DNA of 64,000 nucleotides. Source: an uncultured Bacteroidales bacterium. Its GTDB lineage: Bacteria > Bacteroidota > Bacteroidia > Bacteroidales > ML635J-15. Shown one piece after another: positions 61,607-64,000 of this stretch. The position numbers were made by a program, and so were the translations under genes. Within the stretch, counting starts at the first letter, position 1, and the number at the start of each line of letters is the position of its first letter. The notes under the pieces were generated by a model. That model did not search any database and was not told the DNA's origin. It worked only from the letters and a program-made list of their open reading frames with translations. The stretch is from contig CAJOIT010000011.1 in assembly GCA_905234755.1 (NCBI GenBank), positions 1-64,000 on the forward strand. The letters run 5' to 3'.

Positions 61607-63172
61607 TTACTTCTTCACAAATTCAACCCTTCTGTTCTTGGCCTTGCCCTCGTCGGTGCTGTTGTCGGCAATAGGTGAAGTCTGTCCCTTACCAACAGAA
61701 CTGAGGCGGTCGGAACTAATGCCCAATTCGACTAGTTTGTCAACGATTGCCTTTGCACGTGCTTCGCTCAAAGTTTGGTTAGATGCGGCATTGCCAGTAT
61801 TGTCGGTGTGTCCTTGAACTTCGAACTTCAGTTCTGGATTGTCGTTCATAAGTTGTACGATGCGGTTGATTTCGCCCATTGATTCCGGCTTAATTACCGA
61901 CTTGCCTACATCGAAGGTAATGCCGTAGGTAACGAACTTGCCATCGGTCATCATACGGTCGTAGAGGGGAACTGCTCCCTTGGCGATACGGACATTGCGG
62001 ATGTATGCTGGATATTCTTTTCCTGCACTGTTATATCCTATACCCAACCAACCGTCTTCTCTTTTGTAATTAGGAATGTTGACAACTCGTTTTTCGTCAA
62101 CGTAAATTTTTACAGCACGCCTGTTTACCGACATTGACACATGATGCCATTTATTGTAGCCAAAATTCTCAACATTCTGCTCTGTTGAAGCTCTATCGCC
62201 ATCGATTTTGCCCCAACTGCAAGAAAATCCACGCTTTCGGTCATCGTGTGTATATGCCCATTCCGTCACATGATTATAAAAACCGAAATCTAGAATATCG
62301 CTTCCTATCCATCTGTCGCCACTTTTGCATAATCTTACCTGCAAATATCCATAATCCTGACCTTCTGTCTCATAAAAATCGTAATAGTCAAACTCTATTG
62401 TAAAAGTCTCGCCTAAATAATTATCAACTTCCATCAGTGGTTTAATCCAACAGTTCTGGTACATAGCAATCACATTTTCACCATTGACTTTAGCTATTTC
62501 GCACTCTCCTTCAACCAAATCCCACATTGACGGGAACTCTCCTAACTGCTCACCAACGAGTTGGTCGTAGTAGAAGCACTCATCACCAGGCACAAAGTCG
62601 AATTTGTTCCACTCAGATGAAGCTTTCATATTGGCATTTGCACCATCGGCGCGTTTTGCTCCACATTCATCGCAGAATTTACCCTTATTGCCCTTGTGTC
62701 CACATTGTGGACAAGTCCAAGAATCATCGGCTGCAGTTGCGTCAGGTTTCTTTGCTCCACACTCGTTGCAGAATTTGCCTTGGTTGCCTGTGTGACCGCA
62801 AGCAGGGCAAGTCCAACCGCTTTCGTCAGCAGTGTTGGTTTCCTGTGATGATGCTCCAGGCTTCTTGGCTGCACATTCCTTGCAGAAATTACCAGTGTTT
62901 CCGGTAGCTCCGCAGACTGGACAAGTCCATCCGCCGTGGTCGTGCGTATCGTCGCTTACCGACTTCGAATTGTCGTTATTTTCCTTATCGAGGGCTTTCT
63001 TGGTATTGTCGAAAGTCTTCTCGATGGCATTGTCCACTGCCTTGTCAACGGCTTTGTTTACACCTTCTTCAACTTTCTGGTTAACCTTGTTGCGAATAAG
63101 GTTTCCTATCTGTGCATTTGCAGCAAATGAGAAAAATAATGTAGCCAATGCTAATACTATCAATCTTTTCAT
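61607..63172 (-). CDS. Exported protein with three zinc ribbons, LamG-like domain and OmpA domain
   Basis: A 521-residue protein with a signal peptide (MKRLIVLALATLFFSFAANA). A helical region (about 25-65, KVNQKVEEGVNKAVDKAVDN) is followed by three zinc ribbons of the form WTCPxCGxxGNxGxFCxEC (about 82-104, 119-141, 151-174), a jelly-roll LamG-like domain (about 190-395, with KWHHVSMSVNRRAVKIYVDE), and a C-terminal OmpA peptidoglycan-binding domain (about 405-521, FEVQGHTDNTGNAASNQTLS, SEARAKAIVDKL). Zinc ribbons of this type are normally cytoplasmic, so finding three behind a signal peptide is odd. It is the first gene of a four-gene operon with a strong promoter. Confidence 0.9.
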   Translation of the reverse strand: MKRLIVLALATLFFSFAANAQIGNLIRNKVNQKVEEGVNKAVDKAVDNAIEKTFDNTKKALDKENNDNSKSVSDDTHDHGGWTCPVCGATGNTGNFCKECAAKKPGASSQETNTADESGWTCPACGHTGNQGKFCNECGAKKPDATAADDSWTCPQCGHKGNKGKFCDECGAKRADGANANMKASSEWNKFDFVPGDECFYYDQLVGEQLGEFPSMWDLVEGECEIAKVNGENVIAMYQNCWIKPLMEVDNYLGETFTIEFDYYDFYETEGQDYGYLQVRLCKSGDRWIGSDILDFGFYNHVTEWAYTHDDRKRGFSCSWGKIDGDRASTEQNVENFGYNKWHHVSMSVNRRAVKIYVDEKRVVNIPNYKREDGWLGIGYNSAGKEYPAYIRNVRIAKGAVPLYDRMMTDGKFVTYGITFDVGKSVIKPESMGEINRIVQLMNDNPELKFEVQGHTDNTGNAASNQTLSEARAKAIVDKLVELGISSDRLSSVGKGQTSPIADNSTDEGKAKNRRVEFVKK

Positions 63173-63204
63173 AAAATTCCGAATTTAATCATTATAATTT
63201 TTAG

Positions 63205-63234
63205 CAAAGGTAGAAAATGTTTTTGGAATGGCAA
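63205..63234 (-). promoter_or_regulatory. Promoter of the zinc-ribbon OmpA operon
   Basis: On the minus strand: TTG, 19 bases, TACCTTTG, 33 bases before the ATG. Very close to the Bacteroidota consensus. Confidence 0.75.
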
Positions 63235-63289
63235 TAAAAAGTTGAAAATTGAAGGTTGAAAAATGAAAGGCAGGCTATTTGTGTCTGCC

Positions 63290-63346
63290 TCCAGCCCCAT
63301 GCTAAAGACATTAAAGGTTTTAGCGGCCTTAATGGCTGGGGCTGGA
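63290..63346. repeat. Hairpin repeat related to the 12.8-12.9 kb inverted repeat
   Basis: CCAGCCCC pairs with GGGGCTGG across about 40 bases whose middle contains CATTAAAGG and CCTTAATG. The core resembles, in reverse orientation, the core of the long inverted repeat at 12813-12979 (AAACCTTTAATG against AAAGCCTTTAATG, flanked by CCCCAT/ATGGGG). Confidence 0.6.
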
Positions 63347-63352
63347 AGAATA

Positions 63353-63982
63353 CTAGCCATCAAGCCTTCCACACACAACCGTATTACCTTCAATTTTCAT
63401 TGCAGAAAGGGAGAAATGCTGAGTTTTGCCTGATTTGGTAAGGGTGGCTTCGATTAATCCTTCGCTTCGACTCCGCTCAGCGAGCGAAATATTCTTAACC
63501 TTTATCATTTCACGGAAGTCAATGCCTTCGTCGTTGGCAAGTTTGAAGACGCACTCCTTGCAGTTCCAGAGGATAGTCAGTTTTTCAAGGTCACCGTTGG
63601 CGGCTGCTATTTCTTCATCGGAAAATGCTCGCGTGGCAATGCGTTGTATCCTCGGTGATATTTTTTCGATGTCGATGCCGACGGGATGGTCGGGATTATA
63701 GATTATTGCGGCAATGTCGGGAGAATGGCTTATCGAGATGTAGCCGTTGTCGAGATAAGGTTTGCTGTCGTTGTAATGTATTGTCTGATTGATTCCAACG
63801 GCTTTCAGCAATGCGCGTACCGACAGCAGTTCTATGCGACGTTTCGTGGCCTTGCAATTGTCAATGCGACACAAATCCTCGTCGCGCAAATAACACATTG
63901 CACGCAATTGTTCCTCGGTCTCATCCATTTTCCAGAAGGCGAGAAGGGAATGGTCGGGTAATATGGATTTGTAAATTAACAA
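63353..63982 (-). CDS. 4'-phosphopantetheinyl transferase (Sfp/AcpT-like)
   Basis: A 209-residue protein that moves the phosphopantetheine arm from CoA to carrier proteins. Seen: KPYLDNGYISISHSPDIAA, VGIDIEKISPRIQRIATRAF with the Mg-binding Asp, and LWNCKECVFKL with the W-KE-K motif. The start is uncertain: no ATG is available before residue 19 (KMDETEE), the frame stays open to the right edge, and TTG at 63982 lies inside a dispersed TCAATTATCCATTG repeat. The segment ISLAERSRSEGL (63459-63494) is encoded by a palindromic element and looks like an insertion compared with the expected smooth strand-to-strand link. Confidence 0.85.
   Translation of the reverse strand: MLIYKSILPDHSLLAFWKMDETEEQLRAMCYLRDEDLCRIDNCKATKRRIELLSVRALLKAVGINQTIHYNDSKPYLDNGYISISHSPDIAAIIYNPDHPVGIDIEKISPRIQRIATRAFSDEEIAAANGDLEKLTILWNCKECVFKLANDEGIDFREMIKVKNISLAERSRSEGLIEATLTKSGKTQHFSLSAMKIEGNTVVCGRLDG
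63461..63488. repeat. Palindromic element inside the phosphopantetheinyl transferase gene
   Basis: TTCGCT and AGCGAA arms flank CTTCGACTCCGCTCAGCGAG-like DNA, with the inner hairpin CGCT-C-AGCG. It is in frame (28 bases plus flanks) and codes the peptide LAERSRSEG. GC-rich palindromes with the core TTCGACT.CGCTCAGC are known to me as dispersed elements in many genomes, usually between genes. Confidence 0.55.
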
Positions 63983-64000
63983 TGGATAATTGACAATTAA

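Overview
The window looks like a chromosomal segment of a Bacteroidota bacterium, most likely Bacteroidales-like. The signs are: promoters of the Bacteroidota type (TTG or TTTG, about 19-21 bases, then TAnnTTTG) in front of many genes, no Shine-Dalgarno signals, large secreted proteins ending in type IX secretion (T9SS) sorting domains, a TonB receptor with a CarboxypepD-like N-terminal domain, and an atp cluster that starts with atpB and has no atpD or atpC next to it. I see no rRNA, tRNA, CRISPR array, insertion sequence or phage gene.

Layout. 1-5123 (minus) is the N-terminal part of a giant secreted protein that runs off the left edge; it carries GEVED, P-domain, PKD-like and 81-residue tandem repeats. 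5577-10695 (minus) is the ATP synthase operon atpB-E-F-H-A-G. 11038-12782 (minus) holds an orphan N-terminal transketolase half, a SPOR-like protein and a LEA14-like lipoprotein. 13043-14019 (plus) holds bactofilin, AtpZ and an AtpI-like protein, which belong with the ATP synthase but sit apart from it and face away. A DksA-like regulator and kbl follow. 16402-27009 (plus) is a single 3,535-residue GLUG-repeat surface protein with a T9SS signal. mutS2, an FtsB/DivIC-like gene, a DUF819 permease with an Omp85-type barrel, and a FucP-like sugar transporter come next.

35160-40809 (minus) is a three-gene unit: a TonB receptor followed by two PKD-domain T9SS cargo proteins. 41292-45806 (minus) encodes topoisomerase IV (parE-parC). 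46027-47403 is an archaeal-type aspartyl-tRNA synthetase. 47586-51078 (minus) contains a wHTH regulator with a membrane protein, an ECF sigma factor with a membrane protein whose C-terminus resembles the SecDF P1 head, and a ParE/RelE-like toxin with a small partner. 51205-53106 (plus) has a zinc-ribbon protein, an M28 peptidase and a DUF1905 protein. 53153-55964 (minus) is a tight four-gene operon: RlaP-like nucleotidyltransferase, GNAT-DUF3795 fusion, CAT-like acetyltransferase, lipoprotein. A GT39 glycosyltransferase (plus) and an MBOAT acyltransferase (minus) converge around 57.8 kb. 59655-63172 (minus) holds small envelope proteins, led by a secreted protein with three zinc ribbons and an OmpA domain. 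The right edge carries a phosphopantetheinyl transferase.

Much of the spacer DNA is not random. It is built from several families of very short degenerate repeats: tiny GGC-loop-GCC hairpins joined by GAAAC-like linkers, ATTCAAG-like arrays, AGGCTNA arrays, GAAACAAGTTCAG palindromes and long imperfect inverted repeats. One palindromic element of this general kind appears to have become part of a coding sequence (the phosphopantetheinyl transferase). The observations I rate highest are this spacer repeat system, the TonB/PKD/PKD unit, the sigma factor/SecDF-P1-like pair, the inverted ATP synthase layout, and the two giant surface proteins.
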